The notes under the pieces: model-generated
What the model was told of the DNA's origin: nothing
Database searches by the model: none
The model's input: the letters and a program-made list of their open reading frames with translations, nothing else
Program-made: the position numbers and the translations under genes
Part shown: positions 56,512 to 63,566 of the stretch, piece by piece
How the letters are laid out: each line of letters begins with the position of its first letter
How positions within the stretch are numbered: the stretch's first letter is position 1
NCBI GenBank assembly: GCA_963717635.1
Contig: OY970347.1
Location: forward strand, 2,467,848 to 2,531,847
Reading direction: 5' to 3'
DNA length: 64,000 nucleotides
Origin: JALZKA01 sp963717635
GTDB lineage: Bacteria; Actinomycetota; Thermoleophilia; Solirubrobacterales; 70-9

Positions 56512-57387
56512 TCAGAACGAGAGGTCGTGGTCGCCGTCGGTGCCGGCGCCCTCGACGCCCATCTCGACGTGGAGTCGGGCGGCGAACTCGCGGGTCGATT
56601 CGTCGTGATAGCCGCCGACGCCCTCATCGCGGACCAGGCGGCCCTCCTCGAGCCCGATCACACGGCGCTGCATCTTGTCGACCATGTCGCGGTCATGGGT
56701 GACCACGAGGACGGTGGTCCCGGTCCGGTTGATCCGGTAGAGCAGCTGCATGATCCCGATCGAGGTCTCGGGATCGAGGTTGCCGGTCGGCTCGTCGGCC
56801 AGCAGCAGGGGCGGATGGTTGACGAACGCGCGCGCGATCGAGACGCGCTGCTGCTCGCCGCCCGAGAGCTGGTCCGGGTAGTTGTGGATCTTCGACTGCA
56901 GCCCGACCAGGCGGATGATTTCGGGCGTCTTGCGCCGGATCTCGGAGCGGTGCTCGCCGATCACCTGCAGCGCGTAGGCGACGTTGTCGTACACGGTCCG
57001 GTTCGGCAGCAGCTTGAAGTCCTGGAAGACGGTGCCGATCCGGCGCCGCAGGTACGGCACCTTCGCCAGCGGCAACTGGTTGATGTCGTGACCCGCGATC
57101 TCGACGATGCCCGACGCCGGCTCGATCTCCCGGATCAGCATCTTGATCAGGGTCGACTTGCCGCAGCCGGTCGGTCCGACGACGAATGCGAACTCGCCGC
57201 TCTCGACGTCGAGCGAGACCCGCTCCAGCGCCACGTGGCCGCCGGGGTAGACCACGGTCGTGTCCTTGAGGGCGACGATCGGCGGCTTCGGCGGCTGCTT
57301 GCCGGTCCGCTTCTGGTAGCGATGCGCGGCGTCCGCAACTTGGCGGCCGCGCGTGCGGGTGGAGGATCGTGAGCGTGTGAGCGCCAT
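56512..57387 (-). CDS. ftsE: Cell-division ABC ATPase FtsE with N-terminal extension
   Basis: 291 aa against about 225 for typical FtsE. The first ~40 residues (MALTRSRSSTRTRGRQV, HRYQKRTGKQPPKPP) are basic and precede the ATPase. Walker A VGPTGCGKSTLIKML, signature LSGGEQQRVSIARAF, Walker B LLLADEPTGNLDPETS and H-loop VVTHDRDMVDKM are intact, with FKLLPNRTVYDNVAYAL diagnostic of FtsE. A C-terminal tail (GGYHDESTREFAARLHVEMG) is also longer than usual. A TACCCT hexamer at 57471-57476 is a possible promoter about 84 nt upstream. Confidence 0.9.
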   Translation of the reverse strand: MALTRSRSSTRTRGRQVADAAHRYQKRTGKQPPKPPIVALKDTTVVYPGGHVALERVSLDVESGEFAFVVGPTGCGKSTLIKMLIREIEPASGIVEIAGHDINQLPLAKVPYLRRRIGTVFQDFKLLPNRTVYDNVAYALQVIGEHRSEIRRKTPEIIRLVGLQSKIHNYPDQLSGGEQQRVSIARAFVNHPPLLLADEPTGNLDPETSIGIMQLLYRINRTGTTVLVVTHDRDMVDKMQRRVIGLEEGRLVRDEGVGGYHDESTREFAARLHVEMGVEGAGTDGDHDLSF

Positions 57388-57483
57388 CGGTTGAGGTCTT
57401 TCTTCGGCGCCCGGTTCGTTCCTTTCCGGCCGCCTCCCCTGCAAGGCGGCGGCCACTCGGGCGCCCCGAAAGGGTAGCGCAGA

Positions 57484-57514
57484 GTGTTAGCGAACGCTAA
57501 GGATCAACTAACAC
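57484..57514. promoter_or_regulatory. Nested inverted repeats upstream of ftsE
   Basis: GTGTTAG (57484-57490) and CTAACAC (57508-57514) are a perfect inverted repeat; inside it lies TTAGCG-AA-CGCTAA (57487-57500). It spans the stop of the hydrolase gene and lies just upstream of the possible ftsE promoter. It could be a terminator for the hydrolase gene or an operator for ftsEX. Confidence 0.4.
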
Positions 57515-58337
57515 CGCGCACGAAATCGACCAGGCGCGGAACGAACTCGTCCTCACGCTCGCGGTGCGGCCAGTGGCCGGTCTTGAACATCTCGATCTGA
57601 GTGCCGTCCCCGAGCAGGGCGGCGCTCTGCTCAAAGCTGGAGCGCGGAATGCCGGCGTCGCCGACGAGCAAGCCGGGGACGGGGGTCTTCCGGTCAAGCG
57701 CGGCCGAGCGGCGGGGGCTGAGCGCGCGGTAGTGATCGACCGCTGCCTTTAGCGAACGCGGGTCGGCGAAGGCACCCTTGGCGCGAGCGAGGCAGGCGTC
57801 ACGCGCCGGACCCGACCACCCCGGCGCCCAGCGCCTGTAGAGCGATCCGAGGTAGGCGAAGTCGTTGCGGCGCACCCGCCACTCCGCCCAGGGCATATTG
57901 AGCGCCAGGAAATGCCGGGCGCCGATCAGCGTGCGCAGGTCGCGGGGCAGGTGGTTCGCGTTCGGCAGCGCGACCGGCACGATCGCCCGCAGGCGGTCGG
58001 GGTGCTGGGCCGCGGCCGGGTAGCACATGAACGCGCCCCAGTCGTGGCCAACGAGGATGGCGTCGGATTCTGAGAGCGCGTCGAGCAGCCGGATCGGGTC
58101 GCTGCCGATCGTGAGCATGTCGTAGGGCCGGGCCTCGACAATTGTGTCCGGGTGGTAGCCACGAAGCCAGGGGCGCACCGTCCGGTAGCCAGCGTCGTTC
58201 AGAGCGCCGGCGACCCGCTCCCACCCGTGCGGCGTGTCCGGGAACCCGTGGTAGAGGAGGACCAGCGGCCCCTCGCCCTCATCGAGGAAGACGAACGTCT
58301 GCCCATCGTCGGTCGAAGCCCGGGACCACTCGGTCAT
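57504..58337 (-). CDS. Alpha/beta hydrolase, epoxide hydrolase / haloalkane dehalogenase-like
   Basis: 277 aa. The oxyanion segment is LLYHGFPDTPHGW (HGFP), and the nucleophile elbow is VGHDWGAFM with Asp (about 97-105), typical of epoxide hydrolases and dehalogenases rather than esterases (Ser). The cap (PNANHLPRDLRTLIGARHFLALNMPWAEWRVRR) is Trp-rich. The catalytic His is likely in TGHWPHRERED. It may open epoxides or related substrates; the substrate is unknown. ATG 58337 is 8 nt after TACGAT. Confidence 0.8.
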   Translation of the reverse strand: MTEWSRASTDDGQTFVFLDEGEGPLVLLYHGFPDTPHGWERVAGALNDAGYRTVRPWLRGYHPDTIVEARPYDMLTIGSDPIRLLDALSESDAILVGHDWGAFMCYPAAAQHPDRLRAIVPVALPNANHLPRDLRTLIGARHFLALNMPWAEWRVRRNDFAYLGSLYRRWAPGWSGPARDACLARAKGAFADPRSLKAAVDHYRALSPRRSAALDRKTPVPGLLVGDAGIPRSSFEQSAALLGDGTQIEMFKTGHWPHREREDEFVPRLVDFVRGVS

Positions 58338-58345
58338 CGGCGCGG

Positions 58346-58351
58346 ATCGTA
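58346..58351 (-). promoter_or_regulatory. -10-like hexamer, leaderless start
   Basis: TACGAT on the minus strand, 8 nt before the ATG of the epoxide-hydrolase-like gene. Confidence 0.5.
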
Positions 58352-58376
58352 CGCCCCCTACGAGGACCGAAGCGAA

Positions 58377-59531
58377 CTACCAAGTACACGCGACATACGT
58401 GCACTGATCGGGGTCACCGTTGCCGCTCGCCCTGTTGCCGCCGCCGTCGGTGACGCCCGGGACCGCGCTGATGCCGAGGTCGCCGTTGCGTCTCGCCCGA
58501 TTGCGGGTGAGCGTCGTCGCGGCGCTCTTGACGTTCATGCCGTGTTTTCTCGCGCGGCTGACGTGGTTGCCCTTGAGCAGGGTGTTCTTGACACCCGGGC
58601 CGACGAGGAATCCGTGACTCCCGACGCCGTGGACCCGGTTGCGGCGCACGACGTTGTCGCGAAGCTGCTGGCCCCCGAATTCTCTCAGCCCGATGCCGAT
58701 GCCCAGGCGCTGATCGCGAACCTGGTTGCCCGCAATCAGATTGCCGTGGCCGTCATCGATCGCGATGCCCAAATCTCGCACTTCGCTGATGAAGTTCCGC
58801 GAGACGGTGTGGCGGTTGCCGGCGACGATGACGCCGCCGTCGTTTCGCACAATCCGGTTGCGGGTGATCTCGTTGCCGCTGCCGCCCTCCACGAGGATTG
58901 CCAGGGGGTTGCGCGACATCCGATTCCGGTTGAACGAGACACGGGTGGAACCCTCGATGTGGACGCCGAGCTCGTTACGCCGGAACCAGTTGCCCAAGAC
59001 CCGAATGCGGCGTGAGTCGAACATGCCCATCCCGTCGCCGTCCGGACCGGGGTTGCGGTTGAACGAGCTGTTGCGCACCAGGGTTCGGGCCGATTCGGCG
59101 ATCACGATTCCGAAGAAGGGGTTCTTCGATGAGGAAATGCCGAGCACCCGGTTCTGGCGTGCCCTGCCGACGAACACGCCGACCGCAAATTCGCGCACCC
59201 GGCCGTTCCGCACGATAACGCCGTCGTGGGCGTCATTGAGCAGTCCGACGTCGCAGAACTCGCCCTTGAGACAGCCCGAGAACTCGGTGCCGTCACCATC
59301 GACCCGGTGCCCGTTCAGATTGAGCGTGATGTCGTCGGCGCCGATCACGATGCCGTTGTTCGGGCAGTCGAGCAAGTCGCTGTCGAGCGTCGTGTCGGCG
59401 GTGATCTCGTCGCCGCAGCTCACGTGATTCGCCTCGGCCTGGCCGGCGCCGAGCGTGAGGGCTGCGAGGACTCCAGCTGCGATGACCGGTAGTCGGAGCC
59501 GCCTAACCCGGATGGTCGCACTCTCGATCAT
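58377..59531 (-). CDS. Secreted right-handed beta-helix protein (NosD/pectate-lyase-like repeats)
   Basis: 384 aa. A signal peptide (RVRRLRLPVIAAGVLAALTLGAGQAEA) precedes CGDEITADTTLDSDLLDCPNNGIVIGADDITLNLNGH. Many repeats of about 22 residues with N-x-I/V pattern (NSSFNRNPGPDGDGMGM, NWFRRNELGVHIEG, NRMSRNPLAILVEG, NRIVRNDGGVIVAG, NQVRDQRLGIGIG, NHVSRARKHGMNVKSA) form a parallel beta-helix. A CPNN/CSGCL/CDVG cysteine set suggests disulfides. It may bind or cleave polysaccharide, but no catalytic set is visible. It is downstream-convergent with nothing and stands alone. Confidence 0.8.
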   Translation of the reverse strand: MIESATIRVRRLRLPVIAAGVLAALTLGAGQAEANHVSCGDEITADTTLDSDLLDCPNNGIVIGADDITLNLNGHRVDGDGTEFSGCLKGEFCDVGLLNDAHDGVIVRNGRVREFAVGVFVGRARQNRVLGISSSKNPFFGIVIAESARTLVRNSSFNRNPGPDGDGMGMFDSRRIRVLGNWFRRNELGVHIEGSTRVSFNRNRMSRNPLAILVEGGSGNEITRNRIVRNDGGVIVAGNRHTVSRNFISEVRDLGIAIDDGHGNLIAGNQVRDQRLGIGIGLREFGGQQLRDNVVRRNRVHGVGSHGFLVGPGVKNTLLKGNHVSRARKHGMNVKSAATTLTRNRARRNGDLGISAVPGVTDGGGNRASGNGDPDQCTYVACTW

Positions 59532-59630
59532 GCCCCCCGACCTCTCCTCGTTGTCGCCAGCGCAAATGCCGCGTTGGCTCCAATCGAACCTACTCCCCTC
59601 ACGGGGCCATGCGTGTGCGTTGGGTCACGC

Positions 59631-59651
59631 ACCGCCGGTCCGGGCGGCGGT
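59631..59651 (-). terminator. Hairpin after the transketolase operon
   Basis: ACCGCCG and CGGCGGT form a 7-bp perfect stem with a 7-nt loop; on the minus strand it lies within the 30 nt after the transketolase stop. No U-tract. The rest of 59532-59654 holds no gene that I see. Confidence 0.5.
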
Positions 59652-59654
59652 TGC

Positions 59655-60647
59655 CTAGGTCCAGTCGGGACCGAACAGCGGGGGGTGACTGACGATCGGC
59701 TTCAGGAGCAGCGCCTCACGCGCGCGGTCGGCGATGCCGCGCGCCGTCAGGCCGAAGTGCTCCATGCAGGCCTCGCCGGTCCCGGACACGCCGAACTCGT
59801 CGCCCATTCCGACCGCGAACACCGGCACCGGATGCTGTTCGGCAGCGACCTGGCGTACGGCGTCGGCCAGACCGCCGACCACTCGGTGCTCCTCCGCGGT
59901 GACCGCGACACCGGTCTTCGCCAGCGACTCGAGAATCGTCTCCTGGTAGAGCGGTTTGATGATCGACACGTTGATCACCTCGGCCTCGATCCCGTCTTCT
60001 GACTCGAGCGACTCAGCGGCGTCCATCGCGCGCCAGACCATGTGGCCCGTTGCGATCAGCGTGATGTCCTTGCCCTCGCGCAGCACGTCGACGCCATGGC
60101 CCAGCGTCTCGGGCACGTCCTCGTAGACGACCGGCGTCGCCGGGCGCCCGAAGCGCATGTACATGGGCTCGTCGGACTCGTACGACTCGAGCGTCGCCCG
60201 GTAGGCCTGGTTGTAGTCGGCGGGCACGACGACGGTCATCTTCGGCATCACGCGCATCAGGGCGATGTCCTCGATCATCTGGTGGGAGGCGCCGTCCTCG
60301 CCCAGCGAGACGCCGCCGTGGCTGGCACAGACGCGGACCGGAAGCTCGTTGTGCGCGATCCCGAGGCGAATCTGGTCGTAGGCGCGACCGGTGGCAAAGA
60401 TCGCGAAGGTCGAGGCGTAGGGCCGCTTGCCGGTGGCCGCGAGACCGCAGGCCATCGACATCATGTTCGCCTCGGCAGCGCCGACGTTGAAGAAGCGCTC
60501 GGGGAACTTCTTGCCGAACTTCGCCGACTGGGTCGAGACCGAGAGGTCGGCGTCCAGCGCAACGACGTCGCCGTGAGCCTCGCCGAGCTCGACGAGGGCG
60601 TCACCGTACGCGTTCCGGGTCGCGCTCGGCTCGCTCTTGGTGCCCAT
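59655..60647 (-). CDS. Transketolase, C-terminal subunit
   Basis: 330 aa. It contains the pyrimidine-binding and C-terminal domains of transketolase: DADLSVSTQSAKFGKKFPERFFNVGAAEANMMSMACGLAATGKRPYASTF (about 32-81, Glu of GAAEAN as the catalytic Glu), CASHGGVSLGEDGASHQMIEDIALMRVMP and VTAEEHRVVGGLADAV. The enzyme is split into two genes, as in archaea and many actinobacteria. It transfers two-carbon units in the pentose phosphate pathway. Its ATG shares a base with the N-terminal subunit's TGA (TGATG). Confidence 0.9.
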   Translation of the reverse strand: MGTKSEPSATRNAYGDALVELGEAHGDVVALDADLSVSTQSAKFGKKFPERFFNVGAAEANMMSMACGLAATGKRPYASTFAIFATGRAYDQIRLGIAHNELPVRVCASHGGVSLGEDGASHQMIEDIALMRVMPKMTVVVPADYNQAYRATLESYESDEPMYMRFGRPATPVVYEDVPETLGHGVDVLREGKDITLIATGHMVWRAMDAAESLESEDGIEAEVINVSIIKPLYQETILESLAKTGVAVTAEEHRVVGGLADAVRQVAAEQHPVPVFAVGMGDEFGVSGTGEACMEHFGLTARGIADRAREALLLKPIVSHPPLFGPDWT

Positions 60648-61582
60648 CAGCCGTCGCCGCCGTCAGGTCCGTGCAGCGCCGCGGTCTGCTCGTCCAGCCG
60701 GGCCATCAGCTCGTCCAGGGCCTCGCCGGCCTGCTCCGGCGACGGTGGCTTGCCGTGGAACCCGAAGCGCCCCTCCATTGACGAGACGCCACGGCCCTTC
60801 TTGGTCTGCGCGACGATCGCCGACGGACGGTCGAGCGTGCGGCTGCGCTCCAGCGCCTCGGCGATCGCGCCCATGTCGTGGCCGTCGATCTCGATCGAGT
60901 CCCACCCGAACGACTCGAACTTCGCCCGGACGTTGCCGATGTCCATGACCTGCTCGGTGGTGCCGTCGGTCTGGAGGTGGTTGTAGTCGACGATCGCGGT
61001 CAGGTTGGAGACGCCGAAGTGCGCCGCGGCCGTCGCCGCCTCCCAGGTCTGGCCCTCCTGGCAATCGCCGTCGGAGAGGACGCCGAAGACGTGGGCCGTT
61101 TCGTCGAGCTGATCCAGTCGCAGGGCGAGGCAGATCCCCACGCACATCGACAGGCCCTGGCCGAGCGAGCCGGTCGATACCTCGACGCCCGGCGTCCGGT
61201 TCATGTCGGGATGCCCCTGAAGGGGCTCGCCGATCTTGCGCAGGCCCTGGAGGTGTTCGAGCGGGAAGTAGCCGTGGTGTGCGAGGGCGGCGTACTGGAT
61301 CGGCGCCGCGTGGCCCTTGCAGAGCACGAAGCGGTCGCGCTCGGGCCAGGCCGGCTCCTCCGGGTCGTGCCGAAGCACGCGGTAATAGAGGGCCGAGACG
61401 ATGTCGGCGGCCGATAGCGACGAGTCGAGATGCCCCGACTTCGCGACGGCCAGCATCCGCACGCATTCGATCCGCAGGATCGTTGCCCAGCGCTCGAGCT
61501 CGGCCACGGTCGGGGCGTGCTCTCCCCGGGCGGCGTCCTTCGCCGGCGGGCGTGGGTCCGGCACCGGCCGCAAATGGCTCAT
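60647..61582 (-). CDS. Transketolase, N-terminal subunit
   Basis: 311 aa. The thiamine-diphosphate domain has SGHLDSSLSAADIVSALYYRVL, GSLGQGLSMCVGICLALRL, the GDG motif LSDGDCQEGQTWEAATAAAHFGVSNLTAIVDYNHLQ and KKGRGVSSMEGRFGFHGKPP. With the C-terminal subunit it forms transketolase. ATG 61582 is 7 nt after TACCCT with no Shine-Dalgarno, supporting this start over upstream in-frame codons. The gene ends overlapping its partner. Confidence 0.9.
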   Translation of the reverse strand: MSHLRPVPDPRPPAKDAARGEHAPTVAELERWATILRIECVRMLAVAKSGHLDSSLSAADIVSALYYRVLRHDPEEPAWPERDRFVLCKGHAAPIQYAALAHHGYFPLEHLQGLRKIGEPLQGHPDMNRTPGVEVSTGSLGQGLSMCVGICLALRLDQLDETAHVFGVLSDGDCQEGQTWEAATAAAHFGVSNLTAIVDYNHLQTDGTTEQVMDIGNVRAKFESFGWDSIEIDGHDMGAIAEALERSRTLDRPSAIVAQTKKGRGVSSMEGRFGFHGKPPSPEQAGEALDELMARLDEQTAALHGPDGGDG

Positions 61583-61589
61583 GCCCGCG

Positions 61590-61595
61590 AGGGTA
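61590..61595 (-). promoter_or_regulatory. -10-like hexamer, leaderless start
   Basis: TACCCT on the minus strand, 7 nt before the ATG of the transketolase N-terminal subunit gene. Confidence 0.5.
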
Positions 61596-61679
61596 GCGGG
61601 GTCCGGAACCGGGCTCGGCATGGGCTCTGCCATCGGAATGAGGCTATGCGGGGTCGGGGACGGAACCGGCCGCCCGGAG

Positions 61680-61701
61680 ACCCGCAAAATGCGGGTAGGC
61701 T
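61680..61701 (+). promoter_or_regulatory. Palindrome and -10-like hexamer upstream of the HEAR protein gene
   Basis: ACCCGCAAAATGCGGGT (61680-61696) has perfect 7-bp arms. TAGGCT (61696-61701) begins on its last base and lies 9 nt before the ATG, so the palindrome would cover the promoter if bound. Confidence 0.45.
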
Positions 61702-61710
61702 GGGCACACG

Positions 61711-62052
61711 ATGGGGGGTCATCCGAACCCGACCATGCACGCCGAGCAGGAGCGGCTGGCGCTCCAGGATCGCCCGCGCGGGGTCCAGCTGCCCGATTGG
61801 TTCGTCGCCTCGTGCTTGCTGCGGGTGGTCGCGGATCTCGGGCCGGCGCCGACACGGCACGCATACGAGGAGTGGCGGCGCACCGAGGCCGACTCGGACA
61901 CCGAGCGCATGCCGGCGTCCGCGGCGGTGATCGCGAACCGGTTCGGCGGCTGGCAGGCGGCCCTCGATGCGGCGTGGGAGGTGTGCGAGAGCACCGACGC
62001 GACGCGGCTGCTCGTCTGGCACCTCCAGGACCGCAGGGATCGGAACCGCTAG
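61711..62052 (+). CDS. Protein with one homing-endonuclease-associated repeat (HEAR)-like unit
   Basis: 113 aa. The segment ADLGPAPTRHAYEEWRRTEADS, MPASAAVIANRFGGWQAALDAAWE (about 41-90) matches the HEAR pattern: G-x-x-P-T near the start, Y-x-x-W-R and then P-S/A-x-x-x-I-x-x-R-F-G-x-W-x-x-A-L. In other proteins these repeats bind DNA and sit next to HNH or resolvase domains, but no nuclease motif is present. A role as a small DNA-binding regulator is inferred. Autoregulation through the upstream palindrome is possible. Confidence 0.65.
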   Translation: MGGHPNPTMHAEQERLALQDRPRGVQLPDWFVASCLLRVVADLGPAPTRHAYEEWRRTEADSDTERMPASAAVIANRFGGWQAALDAAWEVCESTDATRLLVWHLQDRRDRNR

Positions 62053-62073
62053 CCACTGCGCCATAGTCCGGGC

Positions 62074-62769
62074 GTGAGCTCGTCTCGACGCCGGACCCTG
62101 ATCGTCCTCGCGGTGGCCGCGATCGCTGGCGCCGGCGCCGGGATCGCGATCGGCCTGCACGAGGGGGACGACGCCGACCAGGGGCCCAGCGCAGGGTCGG
62201 CGGCCAGCCCGCCGGCCAGCGCCCCACGGGCGGCCGAGGAGCCAGGTGTGCCGGGGCAGGATGGAGACGATCGTCCGGCGCTGCCGCTTGAGGAGGAAGA
62301 CCCGCAGGGGGCCGAGCCGGGGCCGAGCGGTCCGCCGCCCGAGGACGCCGCCGAGCAGGCCGCGGCGACCGCGGCGCGCGGCTACGTCCAGGCCCTCGAC
62401 CGGCGCGCCGGCGCCTCCGTCTGCGGTGCATTCGCGCCGCGTGCACTCGACGCGGTGGACTTTCCCGCGCCGCGTTCGTCGTGTGCGGCGACGGTGCGGG
62501 CCTCGCTCGGCTTCAGGCGGCGTGGCCTGCCGGTCTGGCAGCGCTCGCAGATGACCGACGCGGTCTCGGCCGCGGTGACCGGCGACTCGGCCCGGGTCGT
62601 CGCCACCGTATTCACGGTCTACGCGGACGTGCGCGAGCCGACGATCGAGGACGACCTCATCTATCTGGAGCGTGCCGGCGACCGCTGGCTGATCGCGAAG
62701 CCGAGCCTGACGCTCTACCGCGCAATCGGCAACCCCGACCCGCCACCCTCGGCGCTGACGCCACCGTAG
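62074..62769 (+). CDS. Membrane-anchored hypothetical protein
   Basis: 231 aa from GTG 62074. One N-terminal helix (RRRTLIVLAVAAIAGAGAGIAIGL) is followed by a long Pro/Gly/Asp spacer (about 30-95) and a folded C-terminal domain (about 95-225) with AAATAARGYVQALDRRAGASVCGAFAPRALDAVDFPAPRSSCAATVRASLG (two Cys that could pair) and VVATVFTVYADVREPTIEDDLIYLERAGDRWLIAKPSLTLYRAI. The latter is an NTF2-like or lumazine-binding pattern common in actinobacterial lipid/stress proteins with disulfides. The function is unknown. Confidence 0.65.
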   Translation: MSSSRRRTLIVLAVAAIAGAGAGIAIGLHEGDDADQGPSAGSAASPPASAPRAAEEPGVPGQDGDDRPALPLEEEDPQGAEPGPSGPPPEDAAEQAAATAARGYVQALDRRAGASVCGAFAPRALDAVDFPAPRSSCAATVRASLGFRRRGLPVWQRSQMTDAVSAAVTGDSARVVATVFTVYADVREPTIEDDLIYLERAGDRWLIAKPSLTLYRAIGNPDPPPSALTPP

Positions 62770-62813
62770 GTAGCCCCGAGCGCGCAGCAACCAGGGAGCG
62801 ATGCCCGGGTACT

Positions 62814-63566
62814 GTGCCGCGGGTGCAGGCGACGCTCTACTCAGTGTTCTCCTCGCATCCGGCGCAGGCCGCCCACCTAATGCTTGCGCACAAGCGGATC
62901 GGGCACAGGGTGGTCAACCTCGTGCCCGGAACCCACGCTGCGGTGCTGCGGGCCATTGGGTTTCCGAGCGGAACAGTGCCCGCCCTGACGCTCAACGAGC
63001 GCCGAGTGCAAGGCTCACGCGCGATCTCCCGCGCGCTCGAAGAAGTGCAGGCCGAGCCGCGGCTGTTCCCAACCGATCCGCAAGCACGGATGCGCGTCGA
63101 GGAGGCCGAGCGCTGGGGCGACGAGATCCTGCAGCCGGTTCCGCGGCGCCTCTTTGCCTGGCTCACAATCCACCGGCGCGACGCGCGCGTCCTAGTGGCG
63201 CGAGAGGCCGGGCTGCCGGTGCCCAGCCTTCTCGGCTCGGCCAACGCGCTGGTCGCTTGGTACTTCGCGCGCCAGGTCGAGGCAACCGACACGGAGAAAG
63301 TGGCCGAGATGGTCGAGACGCTGCCCGTGCTACTCGATCACGTCGATGAGTTGCTGGACAATCGCACGATCGGCGGCACGCCACGCAATGCCGCCGACTT
63401 CCAGATCGCGACGACCGTCCGACTCCTCATGTCGTTCGGGGATCTGAGCCCCGTCCTGGAGAACCGCAGGGCAGCGAGCTTCGCGGCCGAGGTGTTCCCC
63501 GCGTACCCATTCAGCGTCCCGGCGGGCATGGTCCCAGAAGCGTGGCTCGAGCCGCTCCGGGCCTAA
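62814..63566 (+). CDS. Glutathione S-transferase-like protein
   Basis: 250 aa from GTG 62814 (GTG 62823 is an alternative). N-terminal thioredoxin-like domain: TLYSVFSSHPAQAAHLMLAHKRIGHRVVNLVPGTHAAVLRAIGFPSGTVPALTLNERRVQGSRAISRAL, including the cis-Pro of TVPAL and the SRAI motif. The C-terminal domain is all helical (MRVEEAERWGDEIL, NAADFQIATTVRLLMSFGDL). Actinobacteria make mycothiol rather than glutathione, so the thiol substrate is uncertain. Its stop overlaps the convergent partial gene by 4 bp. Confidence 0.8.
   Translation: MPRVQATLYSVFSSHPAQAAHLMLAHKRIGHRVVNLVPGTHAAVLRAIGFPSGTVPALTLNERRVQGSRAISRALEEVQAEPRLFPTDPQARMRVEEAERWGDEILQPVPRRLFAWLTIHRRDARVLVAREAGLPVPSLLGSANALVAWYFARQVEATDTEKVAEMVETLPVLLDHVDELLDNRTIGGTPRNAADFQIATTVRLLMSFGDLSPVLENRRAASFAAEVFPAYPFSVPAGMVPEAWLEPLRA

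Noticed and set aside
61711..62052. Homing endonuclease or mobile intron
   Set aside because: Only a HEAR-like unit is present; no nuclease motif, no intron boundaries and no interrupted host gene.
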